38,345 bases of DNA from Myxococcus dinghuensis (GCF_024198235.1 NZ_JAKCFB010000063.1:1-38345); one strand, 5' to 3'. Positions 13,302-23,615 are shown, counted from the stretch's first letter. Numbers and translations are program-made. The notes: a model not told the origin generated them from the letters alone.

Positions 13302-13811
13302 CTACTCGACGACGACGAGCTTCGCGTTGTTCTCCACGGCGGTGCCTTCCTTGGCGAACAGCTCGGTGATCTTGCCCGCCTTGGGGCTCTTGAGCTCGTT
13401 CTCCATCTTCATGGCTTCCACCACGACGAGGCCCTGGCCCTCCTTCACCTCGTCGCCCACCTTCACCAGCACCTTCACCACCTTGCCGGGCATGGGGGCG
13501 GTGACGAGCTGCTTGCCCTCCACGGAGAAGCCCGCGGTGCCGGCGCGCAGCCGCAGCCGGCGCTCGTCCGCCACGTCGAAGCGGCTCACCTGGCCGCGCA
13601 GCAGCACGCCCACCTCGTCGCCGTTCTCCTCGAACTCGACGTTGTAGGACTGCCCGTCCACCAGCATGCTCAGGGTGCCGTGCTCGAGCGCCAGCGCGTC
13701 CACCTGGTAGGTGACGCCGTCGACGGTGAGCTTGTAGCGGTCGCCACCCAGCGACTCCACGTCCACCGGCGCCGCTTCCTTCTGTCCCTGCTGCTTCGTG
13801 AAATAGCGCAT
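13302..13811 (-). CDS. Biotin carboxyl carrier protein (acyl-CoA carboxylase subunit)
   Basis: A 169-residue carrier subunit. The C-terminal biotinyl domain (about residues 100-169) has VTAPMPGKVVKVLVKVGDEV and the biotinylation site VEAMKMEN, with the modified lysine at 135. The N-terminal half (about 1-95) resembles the region that links carrier and carboxylase in propionyl-/acetyl-CoA carboxylase alpha chains, suggesting this protein and the biotin carboxylase are the two halves of a split alpha chain. Biotin on Lys135 shuttles CO2 from the carboxylase to the carboxyltransferase. The gene lies 25 bases downstream of the biotin carboxylase gene, clearly one operon. The ribosome site (GAGA) is weak, consistent with coupling. 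Confidence 0.92.
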   Translation of the reverse strand: MRYFTKQQGQKEAAPVDVESLGGDRYKLTVDGVTYQVDALALEHGTLSMLVDGQSYNVEFEENGDEVGVLLRGQVSRFDVADERRLRLRAGTAGFSVEGKQLVTAPMPGKVVKVLVKVGDEVKEGQGLVVVEAMKMENELKSPKAGKITELFAKEGTAVENNAKLVVVE

Positions 13812-13836
13812 GGAAGTCTCGTGAGGTTGCAGTGGG

Positions 13837-15360
13837 TTAGCGGCGGCGCGAGCGCAGCGCCATGCGCCAGGGGCTGACGCGGCCGTCGTTGCCCCCCGTC
13901 GCGCCCGCCTTGGCGCCGGGGACCGTCTTCGCGCGCTTCGCGTCGCGCTGGTGCGCGTACACCACGCTGGCCAGCTGGGCCATGCGCGTCACGTGCGGGT
14001 CCTCGGCACCGAGCAGCGTGGTGTGCTCGCGGCCCAGGAAGCCCGTGTCGTAGTCGCCGCCGGCGAACTCCGGGTGGGCCATGATGGCCTTGAGGTAGCG
14101 GATGTTGGTGGTGATGCCCTTCACCACGTACTCGGACAGCGCGCGCTGCGCCCGGGCGATGGCCTCCGCGCGGGTGGGGGCCCACACGGACAACTTGGAG
14201 ATCATCGGGTCGTAGAAGTTGGGCACCGTGTACCCGGGGAACACGCCCGAGTCGTCGCGCACGTTCGGGCCGCCCGGCACGCGCAGGTAGGTGATTCTAC
14301 CGGGGCTCGGCATGAAGTTGCGGTGCGGGTCCTCCGCGTAGACGCGCACTTCGATGGAGTGGCCGTTGGGCGTGGGGGCCTGGAGGAGCGGCAGCTTCTC
14401 GCCCTCGGCGACCTTGATCTGCAGCGCGACCAGGTCGAGCCCGGTCACCCACTCCGTCACCGGGTGCTCCACCTGGAGGCGGGTGTTCATCTCCAGGAAG
14501 TAGAAGTTGCGGTGCACGTCGACCAGGAACTCCACCGTGCCGGCGCCCACGTAGTTGACGGCCTTGGCCGCCTTCACCGCGACCTCGCCCATCTGCGCGC
14601 GCATCTCCGGCGTGAGGATGGGGCTGGGCGTCTCCTCCACCACCTTCTGGTGCCGGCGCTGCGCGGAGCACTCGCGCTCGTTGAGGTGGATGACGTTGCC
14701 GTGCGTGTCGGCGAACACCTGGATCTCCACGTGGTGTGGCTTCTCCAGGTACTTCTCGATGTAGACGGCGTCGTTGCCGAAGGCGTTGAGGGCCTCGCTC
14801 TTGGCGGAGCGCCACGCGGACTCGAAGTCGGCGACACCCTCCACGCGGCGCATGCCCTTGCCGCCACCGCCGCCGGCGGCCTTGAGCATGACGGGGAAGC
14901 CGATCTTCTGGGCGTACTCGCGGGCCTCGGCCTCGGTGGCGATGGGCTCGGTGGTGCCGGGGACGACGGGCACGCCGGCCTTGATCATGTTGGCGCGGGC
15001 GCGGGTCTTCTCGCCCATGGCGTCCATGGCGGAGGCGGGCGGACCGATGAAGGTGATGCCGGCGGCCTCGCAGGCGCGCACGAAGGACGCGTTCTCGGAG
15101 AGGAAGCCGTAGCCGGGGTGGATGGCGTCCGCGCCGGACTGCTTCGCGGCGTCGAGGATGCGCTGCTGCACCAGGTAGCTCTCGCGCGAGGGCGGCGGGC
15201 CGACGAAGTACGCCTCGTCCGCCGTCCGGACGTGGAGGGCGGAGCGGTCCGCCTCCGAGTACACCGCCACCGTGGCGATGCCGAGCTCCTTGCAGGTGCG
15301 CATCACCCGGATGGCGATCTCGCCGCGGTTGGCGACGAGCACTTTGCGGATCTTGGGCAT
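13837..15360 (-). CDS. accC: Biotin carboxylase subunit of acetyl-/propionyl-CoA carboxylase
   Basis: A 507-residue ATP-grasp enzyme that carboxylates biotin on the carrier protein using ATP and bicarbonate. Motifs in order: VLVANRGEIAIRVMR at the N-terminus, HPGYGFLSEN (about 81-90), GGGGGKGM (163-170, ATP loop), RRHQK (235-239), EMNTRLQVEHPVTE (290-303). The usual enzyme is about 450 residues; here a basic tail of some 55 residues (TRMAQLASVVYAHQRDAKR and an RSRRR end) is added. The residue before QRRHQK is Ala where I expect Ile/Val/Met, a mild change. No ribosome site precedes the ATG; instead CGTGCTAGACGG sits 6 bases upstream, as before the carboxyltransferase gene. It is divergent from the giant lipoprotein. 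Confidence 0.94.
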   Translation of the reverse strand: MPKIRKVLVANRGEIAIRVMRTCKELGIATVAVYSEADRSALHVRTADEAYFVGPPPSRESYLVQQRILDAAKQSGADAIHPGYGFLSENASFVRACEAAGITFIGPPASAMDAMGEKTRARANMIKAGVPVVPGTTEPIATEAEAREYAQKIGFPVMLKAAGGGGGKGMRRVEGVADFESAWRSAKSEALNAFGNDAVYIEKYLEKPHHVEIQVFADTHGNVIHLNERECSAQRRHQKVVEETPSPILTPEMRAQMGEVAVKAAKAVNYVGAGTVEFLVDVHRNFYFLEMNTRLQVEHPVTEWVTGLDLVALQIKVAEGEKLPLLQAPTPNGHSIEVRVYAEDPHRNFMPSPGRITYLRVPGGPNVRDDSGVFPGYTVPNFYDPMISKLSVWAPTRAEAIARAQRALSEYVVKGITTNIRYLKAIMAHPEFAGGDYDTGFLGREHTTLLGAEDPHVTRMAQLASVVYAHQRDAKRAKTVPGAKAGATGGNDGRVSPWRMALRSRRR

Positions 15361-15366
15361 GGCCGC

Positions 15367-15378
15367 CCGTCTAGCACG
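15367..15378 (-). promoter_or_regulatory. 12-base element shared by both carboxylase loci (copy 1)
   Basis: On the minus strand CGTGCTAGACGG ends 6 bases before the biotin carboxylase ATG. The identical 12-mer ends 7 bases before the carboxyltransferase ATG (21528-21539). TAGAC in this position could be a -10 box giving a leaderless transcript, or a binding site that co-regulates the subunits. Confidence 0.45.
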
Positions 15379-15492
15379 GGGCGGCTCGGATTGCCTGGGT
15401 TGGATGGGCCCCCGGGGCGGCGGGTCGTCAGGCCGCTCCGGGCGCGCGCCGTCGGTGAGGGGCCTTTCACCGTTCCTCGGGGGAATTCCTAC

Positions 15493-18400
15493 ATGAATCC
15501 ATCAACTGTGATGGCTTCCCGGCGCTGGCGGCTGGGGAGTCTGGTCCTACTCGTGGTCTGTGGCGGGTCGCTGGGGTGCCAGCGCGCCCCGGAGCCCGCG
15601 TCACCGGAGGCCTCTCCCGCCGTGAGCGCGGCCTCGGCGTCCCCGCCCTTCGACGTCCAGGCCATCGTGCGGCGCGTGGAGCGCTCCTTCCGCGCGGTGG
15701 AAGGGGGCGGCTTCACGGGACACCAGCCGACGTATGCGCTGGAGGTGGCCGCCTCGGGGGCCTTCCTGTTCGCGCCTCGACATATCGAGGAGGCCATGGA
15801 CACGGCGTCGCGCGATTCCGTCGCGGGCAAGGTGGCGGGGCGGCCCGTCACGGGAGCGCCGGTGACGCTCCGGACGCTGTCGGTGTCACGGGGAGGGCGG
15901 GGCCTGGACGAGGCGCCGGCCGCTTCGCTCCGGGAGGGAGGCGCGCTGTCGCTGGGGCGGGGACCGGTGGTGGAGGTGCTGGAGAACCGCGACGGGGGCC
16001 TGGAGCAGCGCTGGGAGTGGGCGAGCGCGCCGGCGGGCGCGGGCGCGCTGGAGGTCCGTGTCGCGGTGTCGGGGCTGACGTACGCGGGGCGGACGGAGCA
16101 CGGACATCACTTCGTCGACGCCGCGTCGGGCCTGGGGGTGCGCTATGGCCGGGCGACGTGGGTGGACGCGAGGGGCCGCAGGACGGACATCGAGACGGTT
16201 CGCGATGCGGACGCCCTGGTGATGCGGGTCCCCGAGGAGGTGCTGGCGGAGTCGGCGTGGCCCGCGGTGCTGGACCCGCTGGTGTCACCGGAGCTCTCCC
16301 TGGACACGCCCATCCCCGTGCCCAACCTGAACGGGAGCACGGACGCGGTGGTGGCGCTGGGGGGCGGGGTCTACCTGGTGGCGTGGACGCACGTCTCCTG
16401 GAACTTCAGCCTCTATGACGAGTCGGACATCCAGTTCGTCCGGGTGCGCGCCTCGGACGGGAAGGTGTTGGACGTGGGCAGCCTCGCGCTGGCGGGAGGT
16501 CGTGGCACCCAGCGGTCCATCACCGTGGCCTCCAACGGGCGTGACTTCCTCGCGGTCTGGTCGGACTGGCAGCTCGACGACAGGACGGGGCCCGTCCAGC
16601 AGCTCCGGGGCGCGCGCATCCGGGCCTCCGACGGGCGGGTCATCGATGCGGGCCTGCTCCCCATCTCCGACGCGCCGGGTAACCAGTCCAACCCCGCCAT
16701 CGCCTCCGACGGAACGGACTACTTCGTCGTCTGGAGCGACTACCGGAACGGGAGCGGCCCGCAGGTGTATGGCACGCGGGTGCGTGCGTCGGACGGCGTG
16801 GTGCTCGACCTGGACGGCCGCTTCATCACCCAGGGACTGTGCTCCGGGATTGCCTATGGCGGTGGCGTCTATCTGCTCCTGTCGGAGAACTCCGGGCTGC
16901 GACTCCGTGCTTCCGACCTGGTGCTGCTCGGTGGCTTCCCCATCTCCACGGGGAGGAACCCCTTCGGCGGAATGGCGGCCTTCGACGGCCAGCAGTTCCT
17001 GGTCGTCTGGACGGACTTCCGAAACGGCAGCAACAACCCGGATGTCTTCGCCGCTCGGGTGAGCGTGGACGGAGTCGTCCTGGATCGCCCCAACCTCCCC
17101 ATCGCCGTCGCGGCGGGACGACAGGAGGCGGCGAGCGTGGCGTCCACGGGACAGGGCTTCCTCGTGGTGTGGCAGCACGAGACGGCCAACCAGGTGACGG
17201 ATGTCTTCGCGGCTCCGGTGTCGAGCGAGGGCGTGGTGGGGGCCGCGGCCCCGCTGGGGGCGGCCGCCTCCGCGTCCGTCCAGGAGAAGTTGCCCGGGGT
17301 CGCCAGCGACGGCTCGACGTACTTCGTCGTCTGGCATGGCGTCGCCCCGGGGGCGACGAGCGTGGTCTCCGGGGCCCGCGTGAGCGCCTCCGGAGGCGCG
17401 CTGGACACCGCGCAGCTGCTCTCCGCGGAGGTCAGCATGGAGTACACGCCCGCGGTGGCCTTCGCGGAGGGCGTCCACCTGGTGGTGTGGGCGGATGACC
17501 GGGGCACGCGGGGCAAGGCCTTCGACATCCTCGGGGCGCGGGTGCGGGACTCGGATGGCGTGGTGCTCGACGCGCCCGCGCTGCGCATCGCCACCACCCC
17601 GCGTCTGGAGACCGCGCCGAGCGTGGCGACGGACGGCACCCAGTTCCTGGTCGTCTTCCAGAGTCGCCCCACGGGTTCGTCCGCGGACACGGACATCCTG
17701 GCGGTCCGCGTACGCGCCTCGGATGGCGCGGTGCTCGACGCGACGCCCAGGCCCCTCTTCGCGGCGAGCCTCGACCAGGACGAACCCTCGGTGGCGTATG
17801 GGGAGGGGTACTTCCTCGTGGCCTGGGCCGACACCCGGCCCGGCGGGTTCTACTCGACCATCTATTTCACGCGGGTGCGCGCGGCGGATGGCCAGGTGAT
17901 GGAGCCCCTGGGGGTCGCGTTCTCCGCGTCCAGCTCCCAGTCGCGCCCGGTGGTCGCGTACGGCGGGGGCCACTTCCTGGTGGCCTACGAGGAGTCGCGG
18001 AGCAACGGCCGCGACCTGCTGGCGCGGCGGATCCGCGCGGTGGATGGGGTGGTGCGCGAGACGTCCGGCATCGTGCTGTCCCAGGAGACCTGGTCGGAGA
18101 CCCGCGCCACCGTGGCCTTCGACGGCACCCACTTCCTGGTGGCCTGGGAGGACCGGCGCTACGTCCTGACGCAGCTCTACGGGCGGCGCGTGCGCGCGTC
18201 GGATGGCGCCGTGGTGGACGCCACCCCGGTGGGGTTGGCCACCCAGTTGATGTACCACTCGAAGCCCGCGTTGGCCTTCGATGGGGCGCGGTACCTGCTG
18301 GCCTGGAGTCGCGTCGACCATCCGGCGGGGTCGATTCCCGGCGTGGTGGGGCGGCGGTTCTCTCCATCGCTGACGCCGCTCGACGCGACCCCGTTCCTCG

Positions 18401-19158
18401 TCTCGGGGGACGCGGCCGGCGGCGAGGGCAGCCACGTCGCGGTCGCTTCCTCGAAGCCGGGGCGCTTCCTCGTCGCCTACCACGACCGGCTGCTCCACCC
18501 GCGCGTCCGCGCGCGCTTCGTCTTCGAGCCGCTCCTGAACGGGACGTCGTGCGCGGAGGCCTCCCACTGCGCGAGCGGCTTCTGCGTCGACGGCGTGTGC
18601 TGCGACGCAGCCTGCGGCGGAGGCGTGGCCGGGGACTGTCGGGCCTGCGCGGTGCTGGCGGGGGGGACGACGGATGGCGTCTGCGGGCCCGTGCGCCGGG
18701 AGACGGAGACGATGTGCCGCGCGAGCGCGGGGGCCTGCGACGCGGCGGAGACGTGTGATGGCTTCTCCACGGAGTGCCCTGTCGATGCCCCCGCGGTGGA
18801 CGGCACGGCGTGCAGCGACGGCAACGCGTGTACGCGGACGGACACGTGCCAGGCGGGCGTGTGCCGGGGCGGGGACGTGCTGCAGTGCCCGGCGGGGGAC
18901 GGGTGTCGGACCGCGAGCACGTGTCAGCCGTGGACGGGGCGGTGCTCCACGCCGCTGAAGCTGGCGGATGGCCTGCCGTGTGACGACGGGGATGCGTGCA
19001 CCCTCCTGGACGTGTGCCGGGCGGGGACGTGCGTGGGCGGCAGCCCCGTGGTGTGCGCCGTGGAGGACGCGTGCCTCATGCCGGGGACGTGCGACCCGGC
19101 GACGGGGACGTGCTCGGACCCCACGCGGCGGGACGAGCCCGTGTGCTGGGAGGTGTGA
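15493..19158 (+). CDS. Giant repeat lipoprotein with Cys-rich C-terminus
   Basis: A 1221-residue exported protein. The N-terminus (RRWRLGSLVLLVVCGGSLGC) is a signal peptide with an atypical lipobox (SLGC). After a Pro/Ala-rich stretch and a domain of about 200 residues, residues about 270-1000 contain roughly a dozen repeats of about 55-60 residues with the core FLVVW(x)D.R...(V/A).RVRASDG.VLD; each repeat looks like a beta-propeller-type blade. Residues about 1020-1221 are Cys-rich modules: CASGFCVDGVCCDAACGG, then DGTACSDGNACTRTDTC and DGLPCDDGDACTLLDVC, as in many myxobacterial surface proteins. The ATG at 15493 fits the signal peptide; the ribosome site (GGGGGAA) is weak. The open frame reaches far upstream but that is a shadow. 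Likely a surface adhesin or binding protein. Confidence 0.85.
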   Translation: MNPSTVMASRRWRLGSLVLLVVCGGSLGCQRAPEPASPEASPAVSAASASPPFDVQAIVRRVERSFRAVEGGGFTGHQPTYALEVAASGAFLFAPRHIEEAMDTASRDSVAGKVAGRPVTGAPVTLRTLSVSRGGRGLDEAPAASLREGGALSLGRGPVVEVLENRDGGLEQRWEWASAPAGAGALEVRVAVSGLTYAGRTEHGHHFVDAASGLGVRYGRATWVDARGRRTDIETVRDADALVMRVPEEVLAESAWPAVLDPLVSPELSLDTPIPVPNLNGSTDAVVALGGGVYLVAWTHVSWNFSLYDESDIQFVRVRASDGKVLDVGSLALAGGRGTQRSITVASNGRDFLAVWSDWQLDDRTGPVQQLRGARIRASDGRVIDAGLLPISDAPGNQSNPAIASDGTDYFVVWSDYRNGSGPQVYGTRVRASDGVVLDLDGRFITQGLCSGIAYGGGVYLLLSENSGLRLRASDLVLLGGFPISTGRNPFGGMAAFDGQQFLVVWTDFRNGSNNPDVFAARVSVDGVVLDRPNLPIAVAAGRQEAASVASTGQGFLVVWQHETANQVTDVFAAPVSSEGVVGAAAPLGAAASASVQEKLPGVASDGSTYFVVWHGVAPGATSVVSGARVSASGGALDTAQLLSAEVSMEYTPAVAFAEGVHLVVWADDRGTRGKAFDILGARVRDSDGVVLDAPALRIATTPRLETAPSVATDGTQFLVVFQSRPTGSSADTDILAVRVRASDGAVLDATPRPLFAASLDQDEPSVAYGEGYFLVAWADTRPGGFYSTIYFTRVRAADGQVMEPLGVAFSASSSQSRPVVAYGGGHFLVAYEESRSNGRDLLARRIRAVDGVVRETSGIVLSQETWSETRATVAFDGTHFLVAWEDRRYVLTQLYGRRVRASDGAVVDATPVGLATQLMYHSKPALAFDGARYLLAWSRVDHPAGSIPGVVGRRFSPSLTPLDATPFLVSGDAAGGEGSHVAVASSKPGRFLVAYHDRLLHPRVRARFVFEPLLNGTSCAEASHCASGFCVDGVCCDAACGGGVAGDCRACAVLAGGTTDGVCGPVRRETETMCRASAGACDAAETCDGFSTECPVDAPAVDGTACSDGNACTRTDTCQAGVCRGGDVLQCPAGDGCRTASTCQPWTGRCSTPLKLADGLPCDDGDACTLLDVCRAGTCVGGSPVVCAVEDACLMPGTCDPATGTCSDPTRRDEPVCWEV

Positions 19159-19176
19159 GCAGCGGGTGACGCCACG

Positions 19177-19206
19177 GGCCACCCATCCCCACCGAGGTGG
19201 GTGGCC
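19177..19206. terminator. 9-bp hairpin between convergent genes
   Basis: GGCCACCCA (19177-19185) and TGGGTGGCC (19198-19206) pair perfectly around a 12-base loop, between the stop of the giant lipoprotein and the stop of the unknown gene at 19225. It probably terminates both. Confidence 0.6.
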
Positions 19207-19224
19207 TGGGAGCGCTCGCGCGGC

Positions 19225-19833
19225 CTACTTCCGGGCGCTCAGGTACTGCTCCATGTACGCCCGCGCCTGGGCGAGCTTGGCCTCCACGAAGCGGTCATCC
19301 TCGTCCGGCTCCGGAGGCGGCGCGGCCTGGTGCGGCTCGTTGCCGAAGTCCACCGCCGCGGCCAGCAGGTTGCGCGCGGTGTTGCCCCCACCGAGCAGCC
19401 GGGCGAGCAGCCCCGTCTCCACGTCCAGCCACCGCGCGCCCTGGCGCATGACGTCCAGCACCTCGCCCTCCACCGCCTTGGAGGGCCGTCCCGGCCCGCT
19501 GAGGCAGGTGCGCGCGTAGCTGTGCTCGCGGTCCACGAAGATGCCCAGCGCCCGGTCCTGGAAGTCCTGGGCCAGCGCCTGCGTCATGGCGTCGAGCTGC
19601 TCCTCGAGGAAGGGCTGCTCGGACTTGCGCGCCTTGCGTCCCGGGGCGGGGGGCAGCGTCAGCTCGGCGACCTGCCAGCTGGCGTCGGCCAGCCCTTCCG
19701 GCTGCGGCTCCACCCACTTCACCTCGGGCGTGGCCAGCGCCACCGCCTCGCAGACGCGTTTGAGCGTCTGGCGCACGGCGGTGAGGTTTCCTTCGACGTC
19801 GGAGAGAAAGAGGAGGAGTCGGCGGTGGGGCAA
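19225..19833 (-). CDS. Conserved-looking cytoplasmic protein of unknown function
   Basis: A 202-residue soluble protein with no signal peptide or membrane segment. It starts RRLLLFLSDVEGNLTAVRQTLKRVCEAV, has a central EEQLDAMTQALAQDFQDRALGIFVDREHSYAR and ends in an acidic-to-helical tail (PEPDEDDRFVEAKLAQARAY). I do not recognise the family. The only reasonable start is a TTG at 19833, 10 bases after AAAGGA. A GCTAGG box lies about 14 bases further upstream. It follows the carboxyltransferase gene on the same strand, but a strong hairpin between them suggests separate transcription. Confidence 0.68.
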   Translation of the reverse strand: MPHRRLLLFLSDVEGNLTAVRQTLKRVCEAVALATPEVKWVEPQPEGLADASWQVAELTLPPAPGRKARKSEQPFLEEQLDAMTQALAQDFQDRALGIFVDREHSYARTCLSGPGRPSKAVEGEVLDVMRQGARWLDVETGLLARLLGGGNTARNLLAAAVDFGNEPHQAAPPPEPDEDDRFVEAKLAQARAYMEQYLSARK

Positions 19834-19869
19834 AATGGGGGTGTCCTTTCCTAGCCCCCTGAAAGCCCG

Positions 19870-19900
19870 CGCGCCGCACGAGAATTTCCCGTGCGGCGCG
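19870..19900 (-). terminator. 11-bp hairpin after the carboxyltransferase gene
   Basis: CGCGCCGCACG (19870-19880) and CGTGCGGCGCG (19890-19900) pair perfectly with a 9-base AT-rich loop, 57 bases past the carboxyltransferase stop. On the minus strand a short TTT follows. Best candidate for a factor-independent terminator in the window. Confidence 0.6.
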
Positions 19901-19957
19901 TGCCTGCCTGCCCTCCAGCCAGCAGGAGGGCGGCCGAAGCGGGGCTCGGACGGGCCC

Positions 19958-21520
<1,563 letters not shown>

Positions 21521-21527
21521 GTCCGCG

Positions 21528-21539
21528 CCGTCTAGCACG
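21528..21539 (-). promoter_or_regulatory. 12-base element shared by both carboxylase loci (copy 2)
   Basis: CGTGCTAGACGG on the minus strand, 7 bases before the carboxyltransferase ATG and identical to 15367-15378. Its TAG is also the stop codon of the Coq4-like gene, so the element must fit both a coding and a regulatory role if functional. Confidence 0.45.
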
Positions 21540-22245
21540 AAAGGAGCGCGTGCGCGCCCTCCGGCTGCGTCGCGTGCGCCTCGGGTGGGAGCAGGGTATC
21601 CACCGAGGCCAGGTCCACCCCCAGCCGCGCGCGCACCTCCTCCAGGGGAGACGCCCAGTACCGGCGCCAGGGGACGCCGAAGAGGGGCCGGGCGCGGTGA
21701 CCCAGGACCCAGCCTCGGGTCAGGGCCCTCATCCGTGCTTCTCGCTCGGAGAAGGCATACAGCAGGGTGTTGGCGAGTCCGCCGGTGAGGATGCCGAGCG
21801 CGAAGGGGCTGCCCACCTGGGCCAGCGCGAAGGCCTGCAGGCCCAGCTCCCCGGCCACGTCGGTGCCGAAGCCGGTGAGCACGTGCCAGACGTCGTGGGA
21901 TTCCAGCAGGTGGGCGCGCACGTATTCCTCGTCGGTGTGGGCCTGACGGGAGGGGAGGGCGTCCGGGTCCAGGCCGTTGGCGGTGAGGTGGTCGGCGAAG
22001 ACGCGGCCGAGGGTGTCCTCCGGGAGCGCGCGCAGCTCCGGCAGGTGGAGCCTGCCCACGCGGGGCCGGTCGACCAGGGCCTGGGCGGTGTCGGGGTGGC
22101 GCATGAGCCGCTCCACCATGCGGCGCATGGCCATGGGCGGCGCGAGCACGCGGGCCAGGTCGATGATGTCCGGCAGGCGGTGGGGGTCCCGCAGCACGCG
22201 GGCCATCCGCCAGGCCTCGCGGGCATAGGTCATGGGGTTGTGCAT
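21532..22245 (-). CDS. Coq4-family protein
   Basis: A 237-residue soluble protein with the Coq4 metal-binding signature HDVWH-x11-E (His117, Asp118, His121, Glu133), in the context ESHDVWHVLTGFGTDVAGE. In eukaryotes and many proteobacteria Coq4 acts in ubiquinone synthesis, recently assigned to the C1 modification of the quinone ring. Myxobacteria use mainly menaquinone, so the role here is open. The ATG at 22245 has GGAGGA 4-5 bases upstream; the open frame to 22359 adds a low-complexity shadow. The gene is directly upstream of the carboxyltransferase gene (11-base gap) and may be co-transcribed. A GCTAACC box on the minus strand near 22270 may be its promoter. Confidence 0.85.
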   Translation of the reverse strand: MHNPMTYAREAWRMARVLRDPHRLPDIIDLARVLAPPMAMRRMVERLMRHPDTAQALVDRPRVGRLHLPELRALPEDTLGRVFADHLTANGLDPDALPSRQAHTDEEYVRAHLLESHDVWHVLTGFGTDVAGELGLQAFALAQVGSPFALGILTGGLANTLLYAFSEREARMRALTRGWVLGHRARPLFGVPWRRYWASPLEEVRARLGVDLASVDTLLPPEAHATQPEGAHALLSC

Positions 22246-22457
22246 GGGGTCCTCCGTGGGGGGCGTGGAGCCATGGTTAGCGGCCGGCACCCCGTGCGGC
22301 GCGCGGAAGCGGGCGGGGGTGCTGGCGGGTGGACATCGAGGGGGACCGGGAGCGGACACTCAGGGAGCGGGCGGGCGAACGCGTCGTCCCCGGCAGCGTG
22401 CGACAGCGGGCAGTGGGATGGAGCTTGAGGGCCGGACGCCATGCAAGGGAGGCCCGG

Positions 22458-23615
22458 GTGCCCGAGTCGCGAGGTTCGTTGAGGCTGGGCGTGTTCCGCG
22501 GCATCCCCATCCGCGCGCACTACACGCTGCTGCTCGTGCTGCCGCTGCTGGCGTACCTGTTCGGCGGGGCGTTCCAGCGCGCGGCGCAGGTGGCGGAGGT
22601 GCCGCCGGAGCGGTTGTCCGGCTCGCCGTGGCTGTGGGGGTTGGGGGTGGCGGTGGGGTTGTTCGCCTCCGTGTTCGCCCACGAGATGGCGCACACCGTG
22701 TACGCGCTGTGGCGGGGCGGCAAGGTGCGCTCCATCACGCTGATGATGGTGGGCGGTGTGTCGGAGCTGACGGAGCCGCCGCCCCGCGCGCGCGACGAGG
22801 CGCTGATGGCGTTGGTGGGCCCGCTGACGAGCATCGGGTTGGCGGTGGTGTTCGGCGGGGCGATGGTGCTGGTGCGCGCGACGGGCTCGTTCAACCTCCA
22901 GTTCGCGTGCTTCTACCTGGCGAGCCTCAACCTGTTCCTGGGGCTGTTCAACCTGCTGCCGGCGTTCCCCATGGACGGGGGGCGCATCGTGCGCGCGCTG
23001 CTGACGCGGCGGCTGGGGCTGGTGCGCGCCACGCGCGTGGCGTCGCTGCTGGGGCGGGGCTTCGCGGTGCTGTTCGGCCTGTGGGGGGCGGTGTCGCTCA
23101 ACCCCTTCCTCGTGGTCATCGCCTTCTTCATCTACATGGGCGCGGAGGGCGAGGCGCGCCAGGTGCGGATGAAGGCGCTGCTGGAGGGCGTGGCGGTGTC
23201 GGAGTTGATGACGCCGCGGGTGGTGGGGGTGGAGGCGACGATGTCGCTGGACGACGCGCTGTGGAACCTGCGGCGCGAGCGGCGCACGGCGCTCCCGGTG
23301 ACGGACGGCGACCACCCGGTGGGCCTGGTGGGCGTCGAGGAGATCCGCACCGTGTCCGAGCACGCGCGCGACATCCGCGTGGCGCGCGACGTGATGCGCC
23401 CGGCGGTGCTCGTGAAGCAGGACGAGGACGGGTGGCGGGCCCTGCGGCGCATGGCGGAGGCCCAGGCCCCCCTGCTCGTCGTGGTGGACGCGTGGGAGCG
23501 GCTGGTGGGCACGCTGGACCTCGAGGACATCCAGCGCGGCATGACGCTGCTCCAGGCCCGGGCGGAGCGCGCGGAGCGGGAGGGGCGCGGGTGGCGGCAG
23601 GAGCGGCCGGCTTGA
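22458..23615 (+). CDS. Site-2 (M50) intramembrane metalloprotease with CBS domains
   Basis: A 385-residue polytopic protease of the SpoIVFB/Rip3-like group. The zinc motif HEMAH (75-79) lies in one helix (GLFASVFAHEMAHTVY), and the third ligand Asp173 in the second motif FNLLPAFPMDGGR (165-177). The N-terminus SLRLGVFRGIPIRAHYTLLL is the family's cytoplasmic lead-in. From about residue 250 two CBS repeats follow (SELMTPRVVGVEATMSLDDA and RDVMRPAVLVKQDEDGW), which probably bind an adenosyl ligand and regulate activity. Such enzymes cleave membrane-bound regulators. I use the GTG at 22458: GGGAGG ends 5 bases upstream, and the extra frame upstream is not protein-like. Only 3 bases separate it from the convergent neighbour. 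Confidence 0.92.
   Translation: MPESRGSLRLGVFRGIPIRAHYTLLLVLPLLAYLFGGAFQRAAQVAEVPPERLSGSPWLWGLGVAVGLFASVFAHEMAHTVYALWRGGKVRSITLMMVGGVSELTEPPPRARDEALMALVGPLTSIGLAVVFGGAMVLVRATGSFNLQFACFYLASLNLFLGLFNLLPAFPMDGGRIVRALLTRRLGLVRATRVASLLGRGFAVLFGLWGAVSLNPFLVVIAFFIYMGAEGEARQVRMKALLEGVAVSELMTPRVVGVEATMSLDDALWNLRRERRTALPVTDGDHPVGLVGVEEIRTVSEHARDIRVARDVMRPAVLVKQDEDGWRALRRMAEAQAPLLVVVDAWERLVGTLDLEDIQRGMTLLQARAERAEREGRGWRQERPA

Noticed and set aside
13951..15492. Upstream extension of the giant lipoprotein frame across the biotin carboxylase gene
   Set aside because: The extension is antisense to a well-conserved enzyme; a signal peptide starts at 15493.
16285..19182. Minus-strand 965-codon frame opposite the giant lipoprotein
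   Set aside because: No domain, Arg/His-rich shadow; the plus strand has a signal peptide and regular repeats.
22329..22457. Longer N-terminus of the M50 protease
   Set aside because: The added residues are Arg-rich with no homology; GGGAGG directly precedes GTG 22458.
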